From the NCBI RefSeq assembly GCF_000512585.2, contig NC_089241.1:6404001-6468000 (forward strand): a stretch of DNA of 64,000 nucleotides, given 5' to 3'. Position 1 is the first letter of the stretch, and the number at the start of each line of letters is the position of its first letter. A program made the position numbers and the translations under genes. Shown here in pieces: positions 49,371-59,895 of the stretch. The DNA is from Kwoniella bestiolae CBS 10118 (lineage: Eukaryota > Basidiomycota > Tremellomycetes > Tremellales > Cryptococcaceae). Below the pieces are notes generated by a model, which did no database searches, was not told the DNA's origin, and worked only from the letters and a program-made list of their open reading frames with translations.

Positions 49371-49487
49371 TTTCGTGGGCGTGTCAATTCTAGCAGTAGG
49401 TATAGAGACACAGAATAGGAAAATGTCAAGCTGTTTCTGGATTGCAACGGAGAGGTTTTGTATGTTTATCAGTCCAACGCTTCCGCT

Positions 49488-49793
49488 TCATCCCAAAATA
49501 TCAGTGACAAGTCTTGGCATCTCCAGTAAACCTTCCATCCAATCACAGCGACATTCGGCAGACACGGCACAACCCTTATCGTCTACCCAACGCCGGACCC
49601 ATCTATCCCCGCCGAGAACTTCACTGAATTGCTCGTAGAGAAGCCCACTCGTCATCAGAATCGGTAAATTAAACGTAAGAGTCGCTCGACCTGAGCTTCT
49701 CTTATCTTTCTTCCAAACGGACCAATCATATACCTCCTCGAAGTAAGCGCGATCCCTCAGAACGGGAGTAACGAGATCTGGAATCAAACCTTG
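49488..49793 (-). other. Orphan exon-like open frame upstream of nitrite reductase
   Basis: A 101-codon frame without an ATG at its head follows a good acceptor (GTGACAG at 49794-49800). It reads QGLIPDLVTPVLRDRAYFEE and later PILMTSGLLYEQFSEVLGGD, RWVRRWVDDKGCAVSAECRC and EMPRLVTDILG before TGA. Composition is strongly protein-like. I could not identify the family. Options: a remnant of a lost gene, a 5' exon of nitrite reductase spliced to an acceptor (TGCTAG) just before 49390, or chance. No good upstream exon was found. Confidence 0.35.
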
Positions 49794-49877
49794 CTGTCAC
49801 ATTGTGACATCGTTACCACCCAACAGCAACAGAGATAAGGACTTCGGCACGCCTCGGCATCGTCTTTGGTAGTTTGC

Positions 49878-49897
49878 GATAAGGACTTTTCCTTATC
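49878..49897. promoter_or_regulatory. Palindromic pair of GATA sites
   Basis: GATAAGGA, a four-base spacer CTTT, then TCCTTATC: a perfect 8-bp inverted repeat of the GATAAGG element. Paired GATA sites are the preferred targets of Nit2/AreA-type factors. Confidence 0.75.
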
Positions 49898-50453
49898 TCT
49901 GCGAAAACCGCATGATCTCATCGTCTAGCCCCAAAAATGGTTAGTGCCACCTATTCAAAAATCACGTAATTTCAGGGATTCGTCACTTTCATTAGGTGAT
50001 TCCAGTAAACTGTTGGCGAGATGCACACAGTCCTTATCTTTTATTTGAACGTGCGATGCAGATTCTGTACATGCGCGAGACCCAAAGAAACAGAATCGAG
50101 AGGTACCGAGGGGTTGTAACTCCAATGCTTCTCTGGGGTGTCATCCTGGGGCTTCTGAATCGATCGAAATGAAACTTTGGTACGGCCCTTTCTGGACTAC
50201 AGACTAGTGGCTCATTCGCTTCAGACGCCGAATGGCGGTCCTTATCTTTCGGAAATGTGATTGGTCGTTGTCAATTCGGATCGATCAAGTCAGATCTCTC
50301 TCTGCAAATCGTTTGATAATGTAGTATTGCGATGGACGGATCATGAGCAACATATAAGTATACGCAAGTCAAACTTCGAAAAGGCTTGATGCCGACCTAC
50401 AATCTTCTTTTTCCAAGGACCAAGTACTTTCAATCGCACAACAATCGCACAAG

Positions 50454-51849
50454 ATGGACACCTTGACACCAGCTGAAGTCACAGCCGGTACGTGCCATCT
50501 TGAGGTCGAATCTATACATGCTAATGAAGCCCAAATAGTGATGCTCACCATCGGTGAGAAGAAGGCCGCTCAGAAATACTACATTACCTTCTTTAAAGCT
50601 TGGATGGCAGCATGGATGGTGAGTTGGCCCACTCACAACTGAATTTGGCGCTCCGCTCACCAACTGTCTCAGCTCAACTTCGGTGCAATGTCTGTACAAA
50701 TCTTCCAAGGTGGTGCAGGTACACTAAGAAAGGACTATCCATCGATCATCAACTTGGTTGCTGCTCTTATCTTCCCAATCGGTCTGGTAAGTGAATTGTC
50801 CTTCGACATACGTATTACTCAAATCCAATGCTGAAGACATCCATCACTTAGATCATGCTTGTGCTTACTGGGCAAGAGCTCTGTACCGCCAACTTCAGTG
50901 AGCGCACCCCATCCCTAATCTGATATCGTGGCTCGTTTAGTCTGACCGAACTCTACAGTGATCTTCATCATGACCTCCATCAAGAAACGAACCAAGCTCT
51001 GGGAACTCCCAGTGAACTGGATTATCGTATTCTTCGGTAACATGGCCGGTGCTCTCACTTTTGTGGCGTTCCTAGGTGAGCACAACCCCTATCTATCCGA
51101 TCATTGCTTAGTCCGCTAATATGAGCGCATTCACCATAGCGCACTATTCCAAGCTGTACAACACCGACGCATTGGTCACCTATTCGGCCGGTGTGGCAGT
51201 CACCAAAACTGCTGAAGGCTGGGGTCCATGTGTGCTAAGGGGAATAGGTTGTAACTTCCTGGTCTGTCTTGCAGTGTGGCTTGGAGCAGGTGCGAGAGAG
51301 ACTATCTCCAAGATTTTCGCGTTGCATTTCCCTGCTTTCGCTTTTGTCTTCTTGGGTTTCGAACACGTCATCGTGTGAGTCATCATTCCATCAGCCTCCC
51401 TCAACGTCAGAGACAGAGCTGAAGCTGACAGGTTCGATCCGATCAGCAATATGTACTATATCCCTATCGGTATGCTCAACGGGGCACACGTATCTGTCGG
51501 GAAATACGTCGGTCAATCGATGATCCCTTCTTTGATCGGTAACAGTGAGTTGTCATGCCATTCGAGATGCAAAGGCGAACGAAAGCTTATGTTGTCTTGT
51601 TATAGTCATCGGCGGTGCTTTATGTGAGCATCTCAGAACATCATCGTTCCATCTTGCCTGAGCTGACATCTTGAATTGATTGACTTAGTGGGAGTACCCA
51701 TGGTATTGTTCTACACGCCACCGGAACTTCCCTTCTTCCACCGAAAGAGAGGAAACTCAGTTGTCGTGCGAGAGAATGTCGATGTCGGAGGAGGTACCAT
51801 CGGTGATAATCTCCACGTTGAGCCAGTCAACGGACACAAAAAGCAGTAA
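50454..51849 (+). CDS. nitA: Formate/nitrite transporter (FNT family), probable nitrite uptake
   Basis: Integral plasma-membrane channel of the FNT family, which carries nitrite or formate with a proton; in Aspergillus the NitA member takes up nitrite. Starts MDTLTPAEVTAV with exon joins at each following intron. The membrane spans visible are FGAMSVQIFQGGAGTL, SIINLVAALIFPIGLIMLVL, NWIIVFFGNMAGALTFVAFL, GIGCNFLVCLAVWLGAGARE (matching the FNT signature G-x2-C-N-x2-V-C-L-A), FPAFAFVFLGFEHVIV and IPSLIGNIIGGALLGVPMVL. IPIGMLNGAHVSVGKY belongs to a pore loop. The tail is hydrophilic, ending EPVNGHKKQ before TAA. Eight exons. Divergent from nitrite reductase, so nitrite rather than formate is the likely substrate. 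Confidence 0.9.
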
Positions 51850-52037
51850 GGCAAAACCGGTTCCGCCAAATTGGCTTATGTAGAAAGAGTATACAATTGG
51901 ATCGTTAACAGAAAGGAAAAATCCTAACTTGATGGACATTTACCATGTCAATACCAGTCTACATTTTACATACACATATATCTACATTCACATCAATATG
52001 AATACTAGAGCTCAGTCATACAAATCTAATATACAAC

Positions 52038-54667
52038 CTACTGCCCAAAATCAAAAAATGGTACGTTACTATTGGTATCCTGGTTTGAATGATTGATATG
52101 ATCCCAATTGAAATTTGCGTCTGGCAACAGACTCTCCAAGTTCCAATCAGGGATGAAAGGTATGGCGTTGTTGGAGGAGAGTAGCTGAGTTAAGTCATCA
52201 AATCTAGGTTCTTGGACCGGGAACAGCTGTTCCTGTGATTGAGGAGGGATTGAATGTGTGATGATATTCCCACCAACATTGTTGTTTTGGTGGAAAATCC
52301 CGTTGACGTCGATTTCGATTCCAGGCTGTTGGGACAGTAGGTCTTCGGGATTGTAGACCAGCGAGATGCTTGAGCTTTCTGATGGGATGGATTGACGACC
52401 CAATTGCTTCTTTGTCAAAACCAATTTGATACCCCTCGAAAGCTGTCTGGCCATAGCGTCGACCACGCTCATGCTGTTCTCCTTGTCGATGTGATGACGG
52501 ACAGCTGCTTGTTTCTCAAGCTCTGATACTAGCTCTTGTAGTGTTGCTAAGCGGAAAACCGACCAGTCCGACAGGTATATAGGATCACATCGGTTGATAG
52601 ATTGGAGGGTATATATAGCGCAGAATGCTACCATACTTGTGCTATGGTCCAGCAGATGGTCAGTCTCTTGGCCGCTGCATGGGAGAAGTGACCACTCACT
52701 CAAATGTCGCAGAGTTTAGTATACCAGTCCAAGATTTATAACTGTTTATTGAGGCGCAACAAACTTCGAAAGCCAGATCTTCGCATGCCTTTCTAGCCTC
52801 GACATCATCCTTGTCATCATCGTGGTCTTTCTTCAGTAACGTCAGAGCGAGCACGAACGTAGAGAACATCGCGATTATACCATATTCGAGAGTGCCTGAA
52901 CAAAAAGTGGATAGTCAGTGCCAAAGCTACACGGCGACATGGACAAGACTCAAGCAAGTCCAGCTTACTGGTGATCTCAATTGCCCATTTTGATCTCCAA
53001 TCCGTTATTGCTCGTTCGATCAAGTTCATGTTGATTTGGAAATCCTCGGCACTGTGCGTGGCGAGCTTATGGTGTACTTCGGTCTAGATTTTATCAGCAT
53101 GGGCAGCGCGGCTGTTCACTCACGATGATCTTCCTCAATGATACGGAGGCGCATATCGGAGCATCGTATCGGCATGCACGCTGACAGCGAGTCAGCGGAT
53201 ATCAATCCCAATATCGTATACTCACCTCATGTTTCCCCCATTTATCGAGGTTTGCTTGTGATGTCACTGTGGATTCCGGGAAGATCGGGTATCGTCCTGC
53301 TACCATCGCCATATTCTGTATCTGCGATCAGTATTTTTCACGACGCCAGCCAGAGACAGCACTTACCCTATCATGGATGTACAGCAGAAGGCACACCCTG
53401 TGTGCATTTCTCACCAACAAATCGTGGATGTCCCTAGAATAGATTGGATCGGTTTGCACACAATAAGGCAGAGGTGAGTCTAGTCTCAACTCCACCGCTA
53501 ATGCGGTCGCATAGGAGACATACGCCCAAGTCCTATCACGACTCAGAGTATGAGGTATCTCGATCCAACTTGCCAATAGCAACAAGCCTTGAACGATCTC
53601 GATCGATTTGAGGTTGTTATCCCGGATATATGACACCATCCGATTGGCGTGAATTGCTAGCTGAGAATGAAGGAGACTGGAGGAGCATAAGGTGGAGTAG
53701 GTGGAAGCCGTCGCAAGGATTACGGAGAGCAGGAAGGAGCTTCGTGATCTGACAAAGGGAAGGGAGTGTATCTGAGGGTCAAAGTACATTGATCCGTTTG
53801 TAAGGTATTTCATGAAGCTGAGAGGTGCATAATTTAGCTAGAGATCGATAAACAATGGTTGGTTACTCACGCGTCAAACAATCTTTGAGCCTCTGGCAGC
53901 GAAATCACCTGGAGGGAGATCACATCGTATTCTGGAGCTGCGTCAGGGCGGGCCATCTGTGCGAATTAATCTTATGATGAGCGACATAATTGATGATTGG
54001 CAAAATCGACGAGATTACTCACATCGGTTCTACCGGAGAAACTAGACGGATCCTCCACACCGGAAGCGATCTCTTCCCTATCGGCTGACAATAGAACGTC
54101 TAGCCTCTTTGCCAGATCTCCTCTGCCAGTTATTCCATGTATCTTACTAGTCCATTCCGAATACCTGTCCAATATGCTTGCACCATCGCGAGTATACGTT
54201 ACGGGATGAGTGGGTGTCATGGTTGCATCAGATCTATAAATTTGATATGTCAGTATCTGTCCAGCGACAACCAGACTAAATCCTGATTCGACCTACTCCG
54301 GTGTACTCTGTCTCCTGACAGCTTCTGATGCCAACACCTGAAGCGGATTAGGAAGGTTATCGTGATCCCTCGGTATCTGGGGTTCTCGACCTTGGTAGTA
54401 CGGTCCTTTTTCTTTGACCTGCGCCTCTCTTGTCTTTCTATTCTTCACTCCTGGTTGTCTCCCTACCCTACGCTTCTTCGTTATGCACGCTGCATCATCT
54501 GCTCGGCATCTTTGGCAGACCTCATCCTGATTCTGACCTCGCGAAGGCCTCTCACACCTGTATCAGGGGAAAGCTTCTCAATCACTGTTCACTGATGGCC
54601 ATGACGGAGGCAGTACTTACTTCATACGTATCTTCCTACACCTATCACAAGCCGTTGTATACACCAT
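52038..54667 (-). CDS. Zn2Cys6 fungal transcription factor
   Basis: Nuclear DNA-binding regulator. Starts at 54667 with MVYTTACDRCRKIRMK, spliced across the intron below 54627 into CERPSRGQNQDEVCQRCR and ADDAACITKKRRVGRQPG. This gives C-x2-C-x6-C-x12-C-x2-C-x6-C, a complete binuclear zinc cluster, followed by a basic linker (VKNRKTREAQVKEK). The central region resembles the fungal-specific regulatory domain: PEYDVISLQVISLPEAQRLF, SFLLSVILATASTYSTLCSS, IEIVQGLLLLASWIEIPHTL, NAHRVCLLLYIHDR. The C-terminus is Asn/Gln/Asp-rich and may activate transcription, ending SNVPFFDFGQ before TAG at 52038-52040. It is convergent with the nitrite transporter and upstream of the dioxygenase. It is not recognisably NirA; what it regulates is unknown. 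Confidence 0.83.
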
Positions 54668-55268
54668 CGCTCCCTGTCTTTCTCCTTCACACCCTCTATC
54701 TAGGTCTAGATCCCTCCGTCTATGGACTCGTATTGAAATTCCCCTTCTTACTAAGAACCGTGCAATCAAGATACTCCTATATCAGCAGGCAGGTCAGGTA
54801 CCGGTCGAATCCAATCGGAAGGGCATGTGTTGAAGTTGGAGTTGGTCGAGATGTGCAGATGTAGACTGAGAAGACGGATAATGGTAATGTTCAGGAGTGC
54901 AGAATGAATGAGATACTCGTATGCTTCCAACAGCAGTTGTTTATCAGCACATCATGACTCCGGGCTTACGTAACACAACCGTTGTGCTGGGCTGGTCCAG
55001 TGGGATGCACATCGGCATGTTCTGCATGCTTCCTTCCTCGAGTAGAACTTTCGAGGTGCATATGCACTGGGTCTGCCTCCTTCCGTGTATCAGAAGGACA
55101 TGCAAATTGTATGAAGTAGTATGGACAAATTGCCATAGCGACATATAAGGGCGCGCCCAGGCACACACTTCCGATCCAGTTCAACCCAAATGGAATCCCA
55201 AAATGTAAATGCATATCGGCAGGGGTATATGTGTATGAAAAACAAAAGACCATTACATTCTACATCTA
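54668..55268. other. Promoter region of the Zn2Cys6 factor
   Basis: About 600 bases between the dioxygenase stop and the regulator start. The 10-bp palindrome GGGCGCGCCC lies at 55149-55158. No gene seen. Confidence 0.5.
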
Positions 55269-56442
55269 TCACAAAGCGTTCTTGATCGCCTGTGCTGCCG
55301 CCTGTGCTGCAGAGCCCAGCTTGCCAATTCCATAGTCGGTTTGTAAGAACTCGTGTGGACTTTGGTGGTCCTCGACATAACCGACACCCCCGACAGCCTT
55401 GTCTGCAGATCGAAACATCCAGGTCAGCCGCATTCTCATGCTTTATGATCATGGTTGATCAGTGGACCGAACTCACAGTAGCCGGAAAGCTTAAGGATAT
55501 CCTCAGGTAGCTTCCTGGCAATCTCAATGGGGGTGGAGAGCACTTCCTCCTGATCCTGTCGGTAGTAATCACGTTGAGCGAAGACGGCGAACAAGGTCCT
55601 CAAGGCATCTTCATCTGTGGGATCACAGATGTTTTCACCTGCAGCGTGGTATGTTGATCCCAAGCAGAACAAGGCTGATCCAGGTTCCATCTCGGCGTAG
55701 GTGCATTCTTCCCTCTTGGGAGCTCGCTCAGGGCCCCACAGGTGAGATCCAGGGATGACGGCGGTAGCTCCGTTCTTGTAGGTGCACTTGGATCCGGCGA
55801 TCAGACAGCCGACCATGGGGGTGAACAATGGGTTAGATGGGTCTGGTCGAACCATGTATGCGATTTGGTCCTATCAACCAAGCATCAGTTAGGATAGCAC
55901 TGTATGGTTGATCCGGGGAAGCGTAAGACTTACTCGGTGTAGTGGTTGTGGTTTAGCGCCGGGGACTAATCGAAGGGCAGCGGTGGAAGCAAGCATGTAG
56001 CCGGATTTTTGGGGAAGGAGGTTTTCACCGGTGTAAGAATAGTATTCGTCGCTACAAAGGCCAGACCACTGTCAGCTCTGCGTTTTCAATGCAAGGTGAG
56101 CATATGGCTAACTCACTTGAGGAATCTACCCATGATCCCTTGCCATACATCTAGTCTCATAATCTTGGTCAACTGCTCTGGGATCTTGGACAATAAAGCG
56201 TAAACTCTCTTTGACCCCTCCGGGAAGAAATCGGCACCGAGCTCTTCGTGAGTAGCCTTTGACTTGTAGGTCTCCCGAGTTTGAAAATGAGGTTCGATGG
56301 CTCCCATGCACTCAGCCAAGAGCTCAGGAGAGAGCATATTCTTTACGATGACCCCTCCGTCTCTCTCGATGATCTCGTAGATCTTCTCGAGAGGCTCAGA
56401 GGCATCGATGGTGACGAGTGATTGAGGCATTGGGATGGTCAT
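55269..56442 (-). CDS. Fe(II)/2-oxoglutarate dioxygenase, PhyH family
   Basis: Likely non-heme iron oxygenase hydroxylating a small molecule. Starts at 56442 (MTIPMPQSLVTIDASEPLEK), with the PhyH N-terminal IYEIIERDGGVIVKNMLSPE. Exons join DEYYSYTGENLLPQKSGYML and GAKPQPLHR to DQIAYMVRPDPSNPLFTPMV. The iron-binding H-x-D is in PLHRDQ. Later come NGATAVIPGSHLWGPERAP and GSALFCLGSTYHAAGENICD, which holds the distal His. The protein ends KLGSAAQAAAQAIKNAL before TGA at 55269-55271, about 330 residues. Similar enzymes work in fungal secondary metabolism and in catabolism; the substrate is not predictable. Divergent from the amino-acid permease over a shared 1.1-kb region, which suggests but does not prove co-regulation. 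Confidence 0.82.
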
Positions 56443-57578
56443 TGAGTTGATTGAGGATGTAAAGTACCTTGAGAATGAGTTGAATTTATTATTGCTGTGA
56501 ATGATGAAGTTGCCGTTAATTCCTACACTGTTATTAGAGACTTAAGTATATCTGTACCACTTGATTGACCAACTTGCGGGGGTTTAACATATGGGCCGTG
56601 GAGTTCTAGGTCTCCTATCTGCTAAATCTGAACTCCACAGTGTGCAGCGGTTAGCGTCTCTTAAGCTTACAGCCCGAAAAAGTGGAACACAACTCCGAGG
56701 CTTGCTATCATGTAGGATAGGAGCTCAAATTGCACTGCATGCAAGAATACCGACGTAATCACCGGCAACTTCGGTCCTATGATGTTGCGTGTGTCTCGTG
56801 TGTGTATCCTATCACACACACCGGTATCAGCCCTGGAAAGTCACCATCAACCGAAAGGACCCATCGAGCAGGAGATTATCATCACAGACAGCTCGTTTGA
56901 CAGAGATACTGCACCTCTGCAAGAAAGCAGAAGTATTCCTATACGTTATCGACCACCTCTTAAGCGGTATTGCCGCATCATAATCAGGGCCGGAGCCCAT
57001 TTCACTGGGATCATGACTCCTTTTATTACCATATGAGGGATTTTACGAATCTCACTCTCGAAAATATTGAGCTCCTGTCCGACACAACGGTTTCACTTCT
57101 ATTGGTGCCCGCATCCATCCTCTCGACTCCCTCGCCATCGTGGAGATAGGCTTATCATGTGATGGTTCATCCATACATCTCGCCGGTCCGAGCTCCAATC
57201 TCCCCTGCGCAGAGCGAACTCCAAATCTTCAGTAATAACGCGAAGAAGGCTTCTCCCAACGTCACCGTCAGGCGACCTTTGCGCAGGTTTTCCTGAAAAG
57301 CCTCTCATAAACGACTCCCTAGACTCCTTCCACATATATACTCAGGAGCTCATTTCTCTATCAGGAGTTCAAATATTCGTTTCCCCGGGTTTCCTCGTGA
57401 GCCCCCACTCCGGATTCAAGACTCCAATCAACGATAGGTGATATCAAAGATAAGTTCATGTCATCGACATCATTGTACTCCATCTTGGTCGACGTGTATA
57501 TATATATAAGAGACGAGCGGGTCAAATCGCAAAGGTGTCTTCTTCATTCTCAACCAACAATTACGATCTAACCCGACG
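56443..57578. promoter_or_regulatory. Divergent promoter of dioxygenase and amino-acid permease
   Basis: No gene seen. Several HGATAR motifs, including AGATAAG near 57447, TGATAA (TTATCA) near 57152 and AGATAG near 57145. One CTCCGAGG at 56693-56700 fits the Aspergillus NirA consensus CTCCGHGG. A TATATATATATAAG element lies at 57497-57510. Confidence 0.45.
57497..57510 (+). promoter_or_regulatory. TATA element of the amino-acid permease
   Basis: TATATATATATAAG, about 70 bases before the permease start codon. Position and sequence fit a core promoter TATA box. Confidence 0.5.
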
Positions 57579-59895
57579 ATGGAACACCTCAAGATGCAGG
57601 AAGACGACAAGTCCGAAGCGTACATCGGATCTCAGGAGGTCCCACTTGGCGAAATTCCCGCTGGATCATCCGGCAGTAACGATGGGGATGCTCTCCAAGC
57701 AAAGCTTGAACACCAAGTTAATCATCGACGATTGAATCCTCGACAAATCCAACTTTCAGCCATCGCTGGTGCCATTGGTAGGTCGAGATTCACCATCGGC
57801 TAAGCAGTCTCCGTGGCTGACGATGATACATGCATGACCAGGTGCCGCGTTGTTCGTTGCCATTGGTGCGGGAGTGCTCTCAGGACCTCTTGCTCTCTTG
57901 ATCGGTAAGCTGCAAGCTAGTCCAGAGCTGGGAATCCCCCTAAAAGTTGATTCAAACCCCCTCATTAGCCTTCATCTTCTGGGCTACTGTCGTGTACTCG
58001 ATCGGTCAATGTCGTGAGTCCTCTCCTGCTCACCGAACGACGATCTGTGCTGATCCTGATCTTGCGCATAGAAATGGAAATCGTCACCTTATTGCCACTG
58101 GACGGTTCTTTCATCCGGCTGGCCACTAGGATGGTCGACCCAGCCTTGGGTGTCGGAGTCGGCTGGAACCATTTCGTAAGTTTCGCTCATGAACGACCGC
58201 ACTACTGCCGATCAAATGATGCCCGGAATCTTCGCTAACCTTTCCTGCAGTTTGCTCAAACATCTTATGTTATGTTCGAAGCTACCATTATCAATACCTT
58301 GGTCGAATACTGGGGCTACGACTCAAACCCCGCTATCTTGATCACTGTGTCTCTCATATTCTACCTGGCTATCAATGTCTACCGAGCTGATCTGTTCGGT
58401 GAAGTCGAATGTGAGTGGCAAAAACTACAGTAGACACATTCGGATGCGAGCTGACGGCGTGGCATGGCCTTACTGTAGTCTGGCTCTCGCTCGGTAAAGT
58501 CCTGTTGGCCGCCGGGTTGATTCTATACACCTTCATTGCCATGTTGGGCGGTAATCCTTTACACGAGTAGGTCCATCATCTCTATTATACAGCGTTGATA
58601 CGAGGCTAACCTTCCCTTAGCCGTTTCGGTTTCCGATACTGGAAAGACCCCGGACCATGGGCTGGTGAAACCTCTTCTGGCAAATTACAAGCTTTCGTCA
58701 ATGCGGTCAATGTTGCTGGTTTCTGTATGGGTGGACCCGAGTATCTCTCGATGATCGCTGGTGAAGCAAAGGACCCAAGGAAGACTATCCCAAGAGCATT
58801 CAAGACACTTATGACTCGATTGGTCATCTTCTTCATTGGCGGTTGTATCTGTGTCGGTATTCTCGTACCATACAATGACGAGACGTGAGTCAGGCTGCCA
58901 GCCTCGCTGAAAAAGATTGGTGTGCTGATGATTCATCACCATGTTTTCAGCCTTACCACTGGTAGCTCAAACACCTACGCTGGTAAATCACCTTAGTGGG
59001 TTTAGCTGTCATTCTTTTCCGTCTTCGATGATCACTTACCATCCATTCATCACAGCGTCATCTCAATGAGCAGATTGCAAATCCCCGTGTTACCCTCCAT
59101 CGTCAATGCAGCACTTATCACCTGTGTCCTTTCCGGTGGTAATGCCTATACATTCAACGCTTCTCGATCGTTACACGCTCTTGCGCTCGACCACAAAGCT
59201 CCCAAGATCTTTGCAAGAGTCAACAAGAAGTGAGTGACTGGCTACCCTCTAATCCCCTGGCATCAGGATTCCGAACACTGATTACCGTCGGCTGTGTCTA
59301 TAGGGGTGTTCCATACACATCCGTCATCCTCGTGATGTTGCTCTCATGTCTTGCCTACCTCGCTTTGGGTTCTGGATCCGCCAAGGTGTTGAACTGGATC
59401 TTGAACTTTGCCACTGCCGCTACGATGTTGAATTGGACCGTCATGGCTCTCACCTGGGTGAGATTCAACAGAGCAATGAAGAAACAAGGTATCGACAGGA
59501 AAGAGTTCCTCCCTGTATCGTCTAGGATACAACCCTACGCAGGGTACTGGGCTCTGTTCTGGGCGCCCACTTTCCTGCTTTTGCAGGGGTACTCGGTGTT
59601 CTTGAAAGGCAATTGGGACGTTGCGACATTCATCTTCAACTATGGTATTGTAAGTGACTTGTTGAGCCTGGATTGATAAGGTGCTGATGAGTCGTGACGC
59701 TTGCAGATCGCTCTGGCCGGTGGTATAGGCTTGGGATTCAAGATCTTCGGTCGAACTCCCTTCCACAGATCAAAGGATGTGGACCTCGTATCGGACTTGG
59801 AGTTCTTCGACCACTTGACAAATTACTATCAACAGATCAAAGATGATAATCCACCCACATCAGTCAAGGATACGATCCTGGCCAAGATCTTCTAA
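57579..59895 (+). CDS. Amino-acid permease (APC/YAT superfamily)
   Basis: Plasma-membrane amino-acid:proton symporter. Starts MEHLKMQEDDKSEAYIGSQE, and the first transmembrane region follows RRLNPRQIQLSAIAGAIG, the signature entry of fungal amino-acid permeases, into AALFVAIGAGVLSGPLALLI. Further spans: FIFWATVVYSIGQCQMEIVT, FWLSLGKVLLAAGLILYTFI, VNVAGFCMGGPEYLSMIAGE (AGEAKDPRKTIPRA motif), LVIFFIGGCICVGILVPYND, VNAALITCVLSGGNAYTFNA, VLNWILNFATAATMLNWTVM. GFRYWKDPGPWAG is typical of the dicarboxylic/general permease branch. The C-terminal tail ends KDTILAKIF. About eleven exons. The amino acid carried is not determinable. Confidence 0.9.

Larger units (their letters stand above)
49371..50453. 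promoter_or_regulatory. Divergent promoter of nitrite reductase and FNT transporter, GATA-rich
   Basis: Five exact GATAAGG heptamers lie within about 410 bases: plus strand at 49834 and 49878, minus strand at 49891, 50032 and 50240. Four continue as GATAAGGAC. Fungal AreA/Nit2/Gat1 GATA factors bind HGATAR to activate nitrogen-assimilation genes when preferred nitrogen is absent. At equal base frequencies about 0.13 copies of this 7-mer would be expected here. TATAAG at 50353-50358 is a candidate TATA element for the transporter. The minus-strand frame at 49488-49793 inside this stretch is listed separately. Confidence 0.75.

Noticed and set aside
55149..55158. 10-bp palindrome GGGCGCGCCC near TATAAGG
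   Set aside because: Single short GC palindrome; no supporting arrangement.
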